Translations under genes and position numbers: made by a program
NCBI GenBank assembly: GCA_041390105.1
Contig: JAWKQO010000001.1
Coordinates: forward strand, 2,048,001-2,112,000
From: Gemmatimonadota bacterium
GTDB taxonomy: Bacteria > Gemmatimonadota > Gemmatimonadetes > Longimicrobiales > Gaopeijiaceae
Direction of reading: 5' to 3'
DNA: 64,000 nt
The notes under the pieces: model-generated
Seen by the model: only the letters and a program-made list of their open reading frames with translations
Told to the model about the DNA's origin: nothing
Database searches by the model: none
Part shown: positions 24,659 through 33,474 of the stretch, piece after piece
Layout: each line of letters begins with the position of its first letter
Numbering within the stretch: position 1 is the stretch's first letter

Positions 24659-25472
24659 GTCACCCTCGGGCAGTGGGGGAGCGCCTCCGGAACGCGATTC
24701 GGACGTGCCGACCTACGATCCCCGCATAGAGATCGTGGGGAAAGGGCCGCCGCTTGTCTACGTCCCGGGCATCGACGGCACCGGTCTGCTGTTCTATCGG
24801 CAGACACCGGCCTTGGCGGAGCGCCACACGGTGCTCACCTACCGCCTCAGGGACGGGGCGCAGGAGATGGACACGCTGATCCAGGACCTGGACACCGTGT
24901 TGGAGCACCTGCCGGCCGGGCGCCCCCCCATCCTGGTGGGAGAGTCGTTCGGCGGCACCCTCTCTCTCAGCTACGCGCTGGCTCGGCCCGGGCGGGTCTC
25001 CGGCTTGGTGATCCTGAACTCCTTTCCGTACTTCCGCCCACAATACCGGCTGCGGCTGGCGGTGCGGGCGCTGGGCTTGATCTCCTGGCAGACCATGGCG
25101 GTGGTGCGGAGGCTCACGGCGTTCCGCATGCACTCCCCACACACGCACCGCCACGAGATCCAGCGCTTTCTCGAGCTCACGGAGGAAACCACGCGTGAGG
25201 GGTACGTGAATCGCCTGCGCGTCTTGATGCGCTACGACGTACGCGACCGTCTTCCCCACTTGGACGTGCCCACGCTGTTCCTGGCCGCCGACCGGGACCA
25301 CCTGGTTCCCTCCGTTGCGCAGGCGCGTCTGATGCACCGGCTGACGCCGGGCTCATCGCTGCGCATCCTGGAGGGACACGGCCACGTCTGCCTGATCGCT
25401 CCCGGCGTCGACGTCGCAGCCCTGATCGACGAGTGGGCGCGGGGGACACCAACGCGCCACTGCCCCATCTGA
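24648..25472 (+). CDS. Alpha/beta hydrolase
   Basis: 274 residues. The fold's landmarks are in order: Y-V-P-G-I-D-G-T-G (oxyanion strand), the nucleophile elbow V-G-E-S-F-G-G-T, A-A-D-R-D-H-L-V-P (acid Asp) and G-H-G-H-V-C-L-I (catalytic His). The G-E-S-F-G-G elbow rather than G-x-S-x-G-G of lipases is common in small-ester hydrolases; substrate is unknown. ATGs at 24648 and 24657 are both possible and both lie over the start of the divergent acyltransferase-like gene. No signal peptide, so cytoplasmic. Confidence 0.85.
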   Translation: MSDMSPSGSGGAPPERDSDVPTYDPRIEIVGKGPPLVYVPGIDGTGLLFYRQTPALAERHTVLTYRLRDGAQEMDTLIQDLDTVLEHLPAGRPPILVGESFGGTLSLSYALARPGRVSGLVILNSFPYFRPQYRLRLAVRALGLISWQTMAVVRRLTAFRMHSPHTHRHEIQRFLELTEETTREGYVNRLRVLMRYDVRDRLPHLDVPTLFLAADRDHLVPSVAQARLMHRLTPGSSLRILEGHGHVCLIAPGVDVAALIDEWARGTPTRHCPI

Positions 25473-25506
25473 GAAGGGGCGTGCTTCCTCCCCGGAGCTA
25501 CGCGGG

Positions 25507-26007
25507 TCACCGCGTCTGCCCGCCGCTGTTGCCTCCACCGTCCCCGAACCCACCGATGCCGATGGCATCGAAGGCCAGATAGGTCCCGAGGACGCCTCCC
25601 GCCACCAACGCCAACGTACGTGGCAGCGAGAGGCGTCGCTGCTCTACGGCACTCAACACGTCGGCCGGAATCTCCACCGTCCATCCCTCTCCGCCCATCT
25701 CGTAACCGGTCGATTGCAACAGCCACCGCGCGGACACTGCCATGCCGTCGACGTCGTCCCAACGGATGAGTTCCCCGTCGAGCAACGTCACGTCGCGCGC
25801 CGTCACCTGCCGCAGCTCGACATCGAGTGGGCTGGACAGGTGCGCACGAACCAGAGCTCCTCTCGGGACCGGTTCCGCCACGGGCACGTAGTGGTAGCAG
25901 CCCGTCAGCGCCCACACGGCCAGCATCCACGCGAGAGCCGCGCGCCGGAGTGCGCCGTAGGGGCCGCACTCCGGACGCTCCGAATGGGAGGCTTGGGGAC
26001 CTCTCAT
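25507..26007 (-). CDS. Small lipoprotein of unknown function
   Basis: 166 residues from ATG 26007, chosen because a start further upstream would overlap the SusD stop. A hydrophobic stretch ends in the lipobox A-L-T-G-C (C37), so it is probably a lipoprotein. The rest is short: V-P-R-G-A-L-V-R-A-H-L and V-T-A-R-D-V-T-L-L-D-G-E-L-I-R-W-D-D-V-D-G-M strands, a hydrophobic segment (T-L-A-L-V-A-G-G-V-L-G-T-Y-L-A-F-D) and a Gly-rich tail. I do not recognise a family. It follows the SusD gene by 19 bp on the same strand and may belong to that operon. Confidence 0.65.
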   Translation of the reverse strand: MRGPQASHSERPECGPYGALRRAALAWMLAVWALTGCYHYVPVAEPVPRGALVRAHLSSPLDVELRQVTARDVTLLDGELIRWDDVDGMAVSARWLLQSTGYEMGGEGWTVEIPADVLSAVEQRRLSLPRTLALVAGGVLGTYLAFDAIGIGGFGDGGGNSGGQTR

Positions 26008-26026
26008 CCTTCGATCCACCACCCGA

Positions 26027-27376
26027 CTAGGTGCAGGGGTTGGGATCATTGGCGTTGCGCTGCGGCTGTTGTGCCGGGGCGGGGATGTTCGGGTTCGTCT
26101 GACGCTCGGTCAGTCCGTAGAACAGCCTTCCCGGCACTCCCCCCGCCCGCGGCACGAAGCCGGGCCTGCACGTCCGCTTGTAGTCGTTCCACACTTCGGC
26201 GTTCAGGAAGAGCGCCGTGTACTTCTGCTCCATGATGCGGTCGAATAGCTCCGGCCCGCCGGCTGCCTGCAGGGTGGTGGCGATCCCGGACAGATCCACC
26301 GACCACTCAGACTCTTGACACGCAAGCCCCGCCAACGCGGCGCCGCGTGCACCCGCTTCATCCCCCAGCCGGTAACTCGCCTCAGCCTCGATGAAGCGCG
26401 CCTCGGCGCAGGTCACGAAGGGGAAGCTGAAGTCCCTCGCGCCGAAGCCCGTCTCGGAGAGGCTGGACACCCGGGGCTGGTAGGCCCCATCCACCTGCGC
26501 GAAGTAGAGACTCAGGCGCGGATCCTGATTCGCGGTCATTAGCGGAATCAGATAGTCGCCGCCCGAAATGTACCCCGATCGGTCACGCATGAACTGGAAC
26601 CAGAGGTTCTGTTCGGGCGCCGCGGTGCTGTGGATGGCCCGCCAGTTCCGGTTGGGGTCGTCGATGCCCAGGCGGGCCGCAGTCAGTGCGGCCTGGTACA
26701 TCGCCGCTCCCCCCAGCTCTGCCTGGTGCATCAGGAAGCGTGCCTTCAACGTGTAGGCGATCTGGAGCCAGGCGTCCGCATCGCCTCCGAAGTTGAGATC
26801 GGAGCCTCCCGGACCCGTGCCCTCACCGCTGGAGATGTCCGCGATCGCGGCATCCAACATCTGGCCGACGCTCGCGTAGACCTGGCTCTGATCGTCGAGC
26901 GCTGGCGTCGCCACACCGGGGTCGGCGGCCTGCGAGAAGGGAATGTCTCCCCACACGCTGGCAGCCATGCCGACCAGATACGCCTCATGGATCTTGAGGA
27001 TCCCGGCGTACACCCTGCGTCCGCCGTCCTCGGCCAGTGCGACGGCCCGCTTCAGATCCACCAGGCCGCCCCCCGTGTAGACGGAGGAGAACTCGCCGTC
27101 GGCATCGCCCTCCGTGAGAACGTACTGATCCAACGTCGCGAACTGACGGTCGGTTCCTGCCATCTGTTGCGTCCAGATCGCCGCCAGACGTCCAACTTGG
27201 CTCTCCGAGAAGTAGAAGGTGTTGACCTGAATCCCCGCGAAGAGCTGGTCGATCGTCGCGTCGGGGACGGCGTTGGGATCCACGGTCGTCGATTGAATGA
27301 AGTCACAACTGGGCAGCATGCTCGCCAGAACCATCAGCGACGCCATGCGACCTGCGATCCCTCGGTTCATGTTCAT
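26027..27376 (-). CDS. SusD/RagB family nutrient-binding lipoprotein
   Basis: 449 residues with a lipoprotein signal (lipobox M-L-P-S-C, C24) and the SusD pattern N-A-V-P-D-A-T-I-D-Q-L-F-A-G-I-Q near the mature N-terminus, TPR-like helices with R-V-Y-A-G-I-L-K-I-H-E-A-Y, and F-V-T-C-A-E-A-R-F-I-E-A-E-A-S-Y-R-L in the second half. SusD proteins sit on the outer surface, capping a SusC channel, and bind the incoming ligand. It begins 9 bp after the SusC-like gene. The ligand cannot be read; no glycosidase gene adjoins this pair, so peptides or another polymer are as likely as glycans. Confidence 0.9.
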   Translation of the reverse strand: MNMNRGIAGRMASLMVLASMLPSCDFIQSTTVDPNAVPDATIDQLFAGIQVNTFYFSESQVGRLAAIWTQQMAGTDRQFATLDQYVLTEGDADGEFSSVYTGGGLVDLKRAVALAEDGGRRVYAGILKIHEAYLVGMAASVWGDIPFSQAADPGVATPALDDQSQVYASVGQMLDAAIADISSGEGTGPGGSDLNFGGDADAWLQIAYTLKARFLMHQAELGGAAMYQAALTAARLGIDDPNRNWRAIHSTAAPEQNLWFQFMRDRSGYISGGDYLIPLMTANQDPRLSLYFAQVDGAYQPRVSSLSETGFGARDFSFPFVTCAEARFIEAEASYRLGDEAGARGAALAGLACQESEWSVDLSGIATTLQAAGGPELFDRIMEQKYTALFLNAEVWNDYKRTCRPGFVPRAGGVPGRLFYGLTERQTNPNIPAPAQQPQRNANDPNPCT

Positions 27377-27385
27377 CGATCCCTC

Positions 27386-30300
27386 CTACCGGTTCACGGT
27401 CAGGTTGACGACCCATGACCGGGTTTGGGGATTGTTGAAGTAGTCGATCCCGCGACCCAGCGTCTGACCCCAGAGGTTCGACTCGGGGTCGATACCGGAG
27501 TAGTTCGTGTGCGTCCAGAGGTTGCGGCCGGCAACGGCCAGCGTGAGGCTGCTGAGACCGAGGCGGTCCAGCACCTCGCCCTGGTTGAACGTGTAGGACA
27601 CCTGCACTTCCCGCAGCTTGCCAAAGCCGCCGTCTTCGACGAACTGGCTGCTGGGCCCGGTGAAGCCACTTCCGATCCCGCCCCAGAACCAGCTGTTCCA
27701 ATCCAGATTGACGGACTGCCCGGCTCCCGGCCCATGCACGCGCTCGTTCGGATAGTAGGTCTGACCGAAGACCTCGCTCTTGCCCTGCCCGTGATAGGGT
27801 TCGGTGTCCTTGTGCGTGCCGAAGAAGAAGAGCGCACCCTTGGTGCCGTTCCATACGTCGCCACCATACTTGATGTCCAACAGGCCGCTCACCGTCAGGT
27901 TCTTCCGGAACGTCACCGAGGAGCGGATGCTTCCGGTCCAGTCCGGATTCGGGTCTCCGATGACGCGATTCTGCTCATCGTACTGCGGGAATCCGTCCTC
28001 TCCGATGAACAGGTCACCCGTCCGCCAACCCGGGTAGGCAGTGTCGATGTCGACACCGTCCACGGTGGACCCGCGTCCGAAGCGAATGAAGTCGTCCCCG
28101 TAGAACACGCCGAACGGATGGCAGGTGGTGATGTTGCCGTTGGCATCGCGGTCCGGTCGGATCACCGACGCGACTGCGCCCGTGAATCCGGCCAGGCCGA
28201 ACTGCTCGGATCCGGCCAGATCCTTCACACAGCTCCGGTTCCTGGCCCACTGGGCGCCGACACTCCAGCTGAAATCACTGTTGTCCAGCACCCTCAGGTC
28301 CGCCGTGGCCTCCCAACCCCAGTTCTCGAACCGACCAGCGTTGGCGAACTTGGACGTGTAACCCGTGCTCGGTGGGATGCTCACCGGCAGGATGGCGTCG
28401 GTGGTGTTCTGGCGGTAGTAGGTGAGCCCCAGCGCCAGGCGATTGCTCCACAGCGCCAGGTCGCCGCCCGCTTCGAACTCGGACGTCCGCTCGGGCTTGA
28501 TGTCGGCGTTCCCCAGGGTCGCCTGCGAGATCACCCCCTCCAGACCCGAGTAGATGGTCTGCAGCCCGTTGGGGCTCAGCCACCCGTCGGTGATCGTCCC
28601 GGTCGTGTAGGCGCTCACGTTCGAGTACGGGTCCGGCTGCTTGCCGGCCACGCCGTAGGCCACACGCAGCTTCCCGAACGACACCGGTGCCCGGTGCGAC
28701 ACATACTGCGTAAAGTCCCAGGCCACGCTGGCCTTGGGGTAGAAGAAGCGCTGATCCTGGCCCCCGAAGGTCGACGATCCGTCCAGGCGTACACCGCCGG
28801 TCACGAAGATCTGGTCGTAGAGGTCTACAGACCCTTGGGCGAAGTACCCGTCCGTGCGGATCTTCGAGAAGAACTCGTCGGGGATCCGGTCCACCGTAAA
28901 GTCGAGCTGATCGGTCCCCAGGATCAGGTTCTGTCCGTTGACCTGATAGCGCTTGAATTCGCGGTGGTTGAGGTTCTGCCCCACCGAGAGCGACGTGGTC
29001 AGGTAGTCGGTGAACTGGTGCTCCGCTGTCGCGACCAGATTATGGTCCACTTGGAAGCTGTTCAGATCCGCCCGGATGATGCGACCGTCCGGGAAGTCGG
29101 AGGAACTCTTGGGGAAGACCGTCAGGCGGTCGTCGTTCGAGTAGTCGGCGCCCAGCGCATACTTGACCGTGAGCCAGTTGAACGGCGTGTAGGTGACATT
29201 GACGTCGCCGAACGTCCGCCCCACCTCGGATGTGTTCGGAATCTCGTTCGCTACCCAGAAGGGATTGTCGTAGCCTCTGCCCTGCGTGACCGACGTCGGG
29301 TTCGGGCGCCGATAGCTGCGGTGCAGCCCGTCTTCCGTCAAGTAGGGTAGGTTGTTGAAATCAGGAGGCGTACGTAACGCACCCAGCTGAATACCGGAGA
29401 TGTTCGATCCCTGCTGGATCAGGTCACCCCGGGAATCGGTGTAGGCGAAGTTCGCACCGATCTTGAGATCGTCTCGGAACTGGTGACTCCCCACTAGGCG
29501 GACGGTGGTACGGTCGTAGTTCGAGTTGCCCTTGATCACACCACCGTGGTCGGTGCGTCCAAGCGAGAGGAAGTACTGCGTGGTCTCACTTCCGCCGGAC
29601 CAGCTCATGTACTGGTCGTAGCGCGTCCCGGTCTGATAGATCTCGCCTGCATGATCGAACGTCGGAACGCCCGCACCCAACTCTGCGCCCCAGCTGGTGG
29701 GGCAGCGGTCCTGAGGAAGGCCGTAGACGTCGATGCAGGCGTCGTTGGTAGTGCCCCCCACGTCTGGCAGGTCGATCAGCCCCTGGCCGAAGCGGGTCTG
29801 CAGCGGCACCTCCTTGTTTACCTGATCGAATGACGCGGAGATGCGGTACTGCACATTGTTGGTTCCGGCCTTGCCGGACTTGGTCGTGATCAGCACTACG
29901 CCGTTGGCCGCGCGCGATCCATAGATGGCCGAGGCAGATGCCCCCTTGAGGATCTGGATACTCTCGATGTCGGCAGGGTTGATGTCGGCCGCTCGGTTCT
30001 GCTCCACCGTACCGGCCGCGTTGGTCTCGATGCTATAGGAGCTGTTGTCGACCGGAACGCCATCCACCACGATGAGGGGCTGGCCGTCTCCCAACAGCGA
30101 ATTGGCACCTCGGATGCGGACGTAGGCACCCGCTCCGGGATCACCCGCCGAACTGGTGACCTCGACGTTGGGCGCCTTCCCGGCCAGGGCCGTGACGATG
30201 TTGACTTCCTGAGCGCGCTCGATGTCCTCAGCGCGCACGGTGTTGATGGTCGTGGCCAGTTTCTGCCGAGCGCGCTGGGTGCCTGCACCTGTCACCACCA

Positions 30301-30649
30301 GCTCCTGCAGGCGGAGCGGGTCGACGTTCAAGGTGAAGTCCAGGCTCTGCGTGCCGGGCTGCAAGGTCACCGTATGGCTCTGTGAGGTCCAGCCGATCAG
30401 ACTGGCCGTGACCTGCACGGTCTGCCCCGTGACGCGGGCGGCCGGGATGATGATGAGGAACCGCCCTTCATTGTTGGTGAGGGAGCCGAGATTCAGGCCC
30501 TCGACCAAGACACTGGCCGAGGCGAGAGGCTCGCCGGTCGAGGCGCTGACCCTCCCAGTGAGCGTCGTCGGCTGTTGCGCGAGGACGCTCCCCGAGGGGA
30601 GTGCCAGGAACATGGCGAGAACAGCGGAACGGACCCATAACCGCAGCAT
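27386..30649 (-). CDS. SusC/RagA family TonB-linked outer-membrane receptor
   Basis: 1087 residues from ATG 30649 (AAGGGG eight bases upstream; GTG 30658 is less well placed). Signal peptide ends V-L-A-Q-Q. Then a carboxypeptidase-regulatory-like domain (T-L-T-G-R-V-S-A-S-T-G-E-P-L-A-S-A-S-V), the TonB-box-like L-Q-E-L-V-V-T-G, the plug with I-R-G-A-N-S-L-L-G-D-G-Q-P-L-I-V-V-D-G-V-P and I-L-K-G-A-S-A-S-A-I-Y-G-S-R-A-A-N-G-V, and a long barrel ending W-V-V-N-L-T-V-N-R. It imports a ligand captured by the adjacent SusD using TonB energy. The 586-bp upstream region must hold its promoter. Confidence 0.93.
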   Translation of the reverse strand: MLRLWVRSAVLAMFLALPSGSVLAQQPTTLTGRVSASTGEPLASASVLVEGLNLGSLTNNEGRFLIIIPAARVTGQTVQVTASLIGWTSQSHTVTLQPGTQSLDFTLNVDPLRLQELVVTGAGTQRARQKLATTINTVRAEDIERAQEVNIVTALAGKAPNVEVTSSAGDPGAGAYVRIRGANSLLGDGQPLIVVDGVPVDNSSYSIETNAAGTVEQNRAADINPADIESIQILKGASASAIYGSRAANGVVLITTKSGKAGTNNVQYRISASFDQVNKEVPLQTRFGQGLIDLPDVGGTTNDACIDVYGLPQDRCPTSWGAELGAGVPTFDHAGEIYQTGTRYDQYMSWSGGSETTQYFLSLGRTDHGGVIKGNSNYDRTTVRLVGSHQFRDDLKIGANFAYTDSRGDLIQQGSNISGIQLGALRTPPDFNNLPYLTEDGLHRSYRRPNPTSVTQGRGYDNPFWVANEIPNTSEVGRTFGDVNVTYTPFNWLTVKYALGADYSNDDRLTVFPKSSSDFPDGRIIRADLNSFQVDHNLVATAEHQFTDYLTTSLSVGQNLNHREFKRYQVNGQNLILGTDQLDFTVDRIPDEFFSKIRTDGYFAQGSVDLYDQIFVTGGVRLDGSSTFGGQDQRFFYPKASVAWDFTQYVSHRAPVSFGKLRVAYGVAGKQPDPYSNVSAYTTGTITDGWLSPNGLQTIYSGLEGVISQATLGNADIKPERTSEFEAGGDLALWSNRLALGLTYYRQNTTDAILPVSIPPSTGYTSKFANAGRFENWGWEATADLRVLDNSDFSWSVGAQWARNRSCVKDLAGSEQFGLAGFTGAVASVIRPDRDANGNITTCHPFGVFYGDDFIRFGRGSTVDGVDIDTAYPGWRTGDLFIGEDGFPQYDEQNRVIGDPNPDWTGSIRSSVTFRKNLTVSGLLDIKYGGDVWNGTKGALFFFGTHKDTEPYHGQGKSEVFGQTYYPNERVHGPGAGQSVNLDWNSWFWGGIGSGFTGPSSQFVEDGGFGKLREVQVSYTFNQGEVLDRLGLSSLTLAVAGRNLWTHTNYSGIDPESNLWGQTLGRGIDYFNNPQTRSWVVNLTVNR

Positions 30650-31235
30650 GGGGACCACCCCTTCCGGTCGTCGACCGGCTGCTCGAGGTTGATTGTTGTG
30701 AGAAGCCTGCCGGGGGAAATTGGACCCTACGGACTACACGCTTCCGTACCGATCGGGGAGATCTCGACGGAGGGTGCGGGGAGACTTCTGACGGTCTTGG
30801 CGGGAAAGATGCGCGCCGGCCGGGCTTCGGCCTCATCCGGGCACCTTGAAGGTGCCGGTGGTAGCGCATCGCCAAAACCGGGCGATTGAAGGCCAAATCG
30901 GCGCTCGACCGTACCATAGAGCCCCTGCCAACCGGCCAGTGTCATAGGCGGGGGACACCTCTGGCCGGCCCCAGCGGACCTTGACGACGAATCTCGCTAC
31001 TCTCGCGGTCGCCGTGAAGTGGGTGTGCTGCGGAAATGCTCGCATCGTTAAGCAATGGGCCGCGAGCAGACCCTTCTCAACGCGAAACTAGGGGGCCCTG
31101 CCTGCGATCGACACCGACCGCGCCGCAAGGATTGAGGAGCGACGAAAACGAAGTGTCCCGTTTCGGGGACGTTTCTTACACGCGGACCGCGTCGGTCACG
31201 GGAGTCCGCAACAGACATGGAGGATCTGAAGCCCC
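30650..31235. other. Long non-coding interval upstream of susC
   Basis: 586 bp without an ORF I can support; it separates the SusC gene from the asparaginase gene on the same strand. Its base composition is less GC-extreme than its surroundings. It holds a short hairpin, GTCCC-GTTTCG-GGGAC (31155-31170), followed on the plus strand by GTTTCTT, which is a weak terminator-like element. I found no tRNA or known riboswitch in it. It may contain the SusC promoter, an uncharacterised small RNA, or decayed coding DNA. Confidence 0.4.
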
Positions 31236-32330
31236 CTATCCGGCCGGATAGAGAATGCTGCCCCGCACCACTTCGATGGAGCCTCCCTGCGCCACCGTCA
31301 TCCCCGGCTCGCGACGGGTCTGCGACTGCGCACAGCCGACCTCGCCATCCTTGTTGATGGCCACGAACTTCTCACCGGGCATGTAGTCGATCCCCACCGC
31401 CCGGTAGCGCTCGGCGATCATGTGGAGCGCGTCCTCGCACGCCTCCTGCGGGCTGCGACCGTCCCGCATCCGCATCACGATGAAATAGGATGCGCACGAC
31501 TTGATCACGTCCTCGCCGCGCCCGGTGGCGCCTGCGGCACCCACCAGATTGTCGACGTACAGGCCGGCGCCGATGATGGGCGAGTCGCCGATGCGACCCG
31601 GCACCTTCCACGACATGCCGCTGGTCGTGGTGATGCCGGCCACGTCGCCGTTGGCATCGACGGCCAGCACGTTCGTGGTGCCGTGGTGTGTCTCCATGGG
31701 ACCGTAGGGGTCGAAGCGCCCCGACGCCCCGGCGTCCTGCGATCCTCCGGTGCGTCGGCCACGCATGTGGTCGGGTGGTCCCCAGTCGTCGTTCTCGCTG
31801 TGCTGTTCCCTCCAACGCAGCCACATCTCCCGTGACTTTTCCGTCATCAGGTCCTCTTCGGGGAAGCCGAAGGACTTGGCGAAGGCCAGAGCACCAGGAC
31901 CGACCAGCATCACGTGGTCGGTGCGCTCCATGACCAGGCGCGCCACCGACGACGGGGTCTTGATGTTCTCGATGGAGGCCACCGACCCGGCGCTGTAGGT
32001 CTTGCCGTCCATGATGGAGGCGTCGAGCTGCACCACGCCGTTCTCGTTGGGCAGGCCCCCGTAGCCCACGCTGGTGTCCTCTGGATCGACCTCGATCACA
32101 TTGGCGCCCCGTTCCACCGCATCCAGCGCCGAGCCGCCGTTCCCCAGGATGCCCCACGCCTCCACCATGGCTTGGCGGCCGGTGGCGTTGTCGTGGCTGG
32201 TGATCACGATCGGCGTGCCGACCCGCCGCGCGTGGACGCCGGCTTCCTCGGGAAGGCGTCCGAGGGTGAGGGCGCCCGCGCCGATGCCGGCGGAGCGAGT
32301 GACGAAGTCGCGGCGGGACAGACGGGACAT
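31236..32330 (-). CDS. Isoaspartyl peptidase/L-asparaginase (N-terminal nucleophile hydrolase), Tat-exported
   Basis: 364 residues from ATG 32330 (GGAGA eight bases upstream). A twin-arginine signal is evident (L-S-R-R-D-F-V-T-R-S-A-G-I-G-A-G-A-L). The mature part matches glycosylasparaginase/asparaginase-2: W-G-I-L-G-N-G-G-S-A-L-D-A-V-E-R-G, V-G-Y-G-G-L-P-N-E-N-G, then H-G-T-T-N-V-L-A-V-D with the likely autoproteolytic Thr nucleophile, and R-I-G-D-S-P-I-I-G-A-G-L-Y. Such proenzymes cleave themselves before the Thr and hydrolyse asparaginyl or beta-aspartyl bonds. The usual nucleophile context H-D-T or G-T-V-G is H-G-T-T here. Divergent from the unknown lipoprotein gene. Confidence 0.87.
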   Translation of the reverse strand: MSRLSRRDFVTRSAGIGAGALTLGRLPEEAGVHARRVGTPIVITSHDNATGRQAMVEAWGILGNGGSALDAVERGANVIEVDPEDTSVGYGGLPNENGVVQLDASIMDGKTYSAGSVASIENIKTPSSVARLVMERTDHVMLVGPGALAFAKSFGFPEEDLMTEKSREMWLRWREQHSENDDWGPPDHMRGRRTGGSQDAGASGRFDPYGPMETHHGTTNVLAVDANGDVAGITTTSGMSWKVPGRIGDSPIIGAGLYVDNLVGAAGATGRGEDVIKSCASYFIVMRMRDGRSPQEACEDALHMIAERYRAVGIDYMPGEKFVAINKDGEVGCAQSQTRREPGMTVAQGGSIEVVRGSILYPAG

Positions 32331-32483
32331 GGGAACGTCTCCAGGATGCTTCGCTGCCAACGGGCCAACGGAAGGGCCAACGTCGACACCGGGCCCGCCC
32401 ACCGCAAGCGGCCCCGGGCGGCAGCCGGTGCAGCTCGGGCCCGAAGCGGCGGGGCCAGCACGAAAGCTGCAGTCCAACTGCCC

Positions 32484-33467
32484 ATGCCAAGACACATCCC
32501 GCTCTTCGCGCTCATGCTCGCTTGCTTCCCCGCCTGCTCCGGCGCGCCGGCTGCACCGGAGGACTCCGGCGAGGAAGGGGTGGTCCTGCTGGACGAGCTG
32601 TCCGGGCGGCGTCCCTTCCCCGCCGACAACTGGTGGAACCGCGACCTCTCCACCGCACCGGTCGACCCGCGCTCCGGCGCCTTCATCCAGTTCATCGGTC
32701 CCGACCGCGGCCTGCACCCGGACTTCGGACCGCCGCCCTATGGCATCCCCTACGTCGCGGTGGACGGAGAGCAGCCGCTGGTTCCCGTCACGTTCACGCT
32801 CTACGGCGACGAAAGCGACGAAGGTGCCCCGGGTCGGCCGTTGGGCTATCCGATCCCGTCCGTCGCCCGCACCGAGGCGAACCACGTCGAAGGCGCTGCG
32901 CCCGGAGGCGGGGACGAGGGCGACCGGCATCTGCTGATCGTCGACCGCGACCGCTGGCTGTTGTTCGAGACCTGGGCCACACGCTGGAACGCGTCGGCCG
33001 GGCGCTGGGAGGCGGGCTCAGGCGCCGTCTTCGATCTTGGCCGCAACGATCGGCGCCCGGAGGGGTGGACGTCCGCCGATGCTGCCGGCCTCGCCATCTT
33101 CCCGGGGCTGGTCAAGGCGCACGAGGCGATGGGAAGCGAAGAGATTGAGCACGCCTTCCGCGTCACGGTGCGGTCGACCAACGGCTACGTCTGGCCTGCG
33201 TCGCACGCCGCCGGCTCCAACCCGCTCGCTCTGCCCATGGGAGCGCGCCTGCGTCTCAAACCCAGCGTCGATCTCTCCGGGTATGCGCCGGAGGTCCAGC
33301 GCATCTTCCGGGCGATGCAACGCTACGGGCTGATCGTCGCAGACAACGGCAGCGACCTCTACGTACAGGGCACCATGGACGCGCGCTGGAACAACGACGT
33401 GTTGAACCCGGCGTTCGCCAGCCTGCGGGCGCGCGACTTCGAGGTGATCGAGCTGGGCTGGCGCTGA
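32484..33467 (+). CDS. Conserved lipoprotein of unknown function
   Basis: 327 residues from ATG 32484; the start gives a compact lipoprotein signal (F-A-L-M-L-A-C-F-P-A-C, C18). The mature part is globular: P-F-P-A-D-N-W-W-N-R-D-L-S, then L-H-P-D-F-G and Y-G-I-P-Y-V-A-V-D, a D-R-H-L-L-I-V-D-R-D motif, W-P-A-S-H-A-A-G and L-P-M-G-A-R-L-R-L-K. These motifs look like a conserved secreted family but I cannot assign a function. It lies between the divergent asparaginase gene and the convergent PLP-enzyme gene (7-bp gap). Confidence 0.72.
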   Translation: MPRHIPLFALMLACFPACSGAPAAPEDSGEEGVVLLDELSGRRPFPADNWWNRDLSTAPVDPRSGAFIQFIGPDRGLHPDFGPPPYGIPYVAVDGEQPLVPVTFTLYGDESDEGAPGRPLGYPIPSVARTEANHVEGAAPGGGDEGDRHLLIVDRDRWLLFETWATRWNASAGRWEAGSGAVFDLGRNDRRPEGWTSADAAGLAIFPGLVKAHEAMGSEEIEHAFRVTVRSTNGYVWPASHAAGSNPLALPMGARLRLKPSVDLSGYAPEVQRIFRAMQRYGLIVADNGSDLYVQGTMDARWNNDVLNPAFASLRARDFEVIELGWR

Positions 33468-33474
33468 GTCCCGC

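Noticed and set aside
30650..31235. Short ORFs in the susC upstream interval
   Set aside because: They overlap in several frames and lack ribosome sites, signal peptides or recognisable domains.
32331..32930. N-terminal extension of the asparaginase frame up to 32930
   Set aside because: It would overlap the divergent lipoprotein gene; the Tat signal and GGAGA ribosome site mark ATG 32330.
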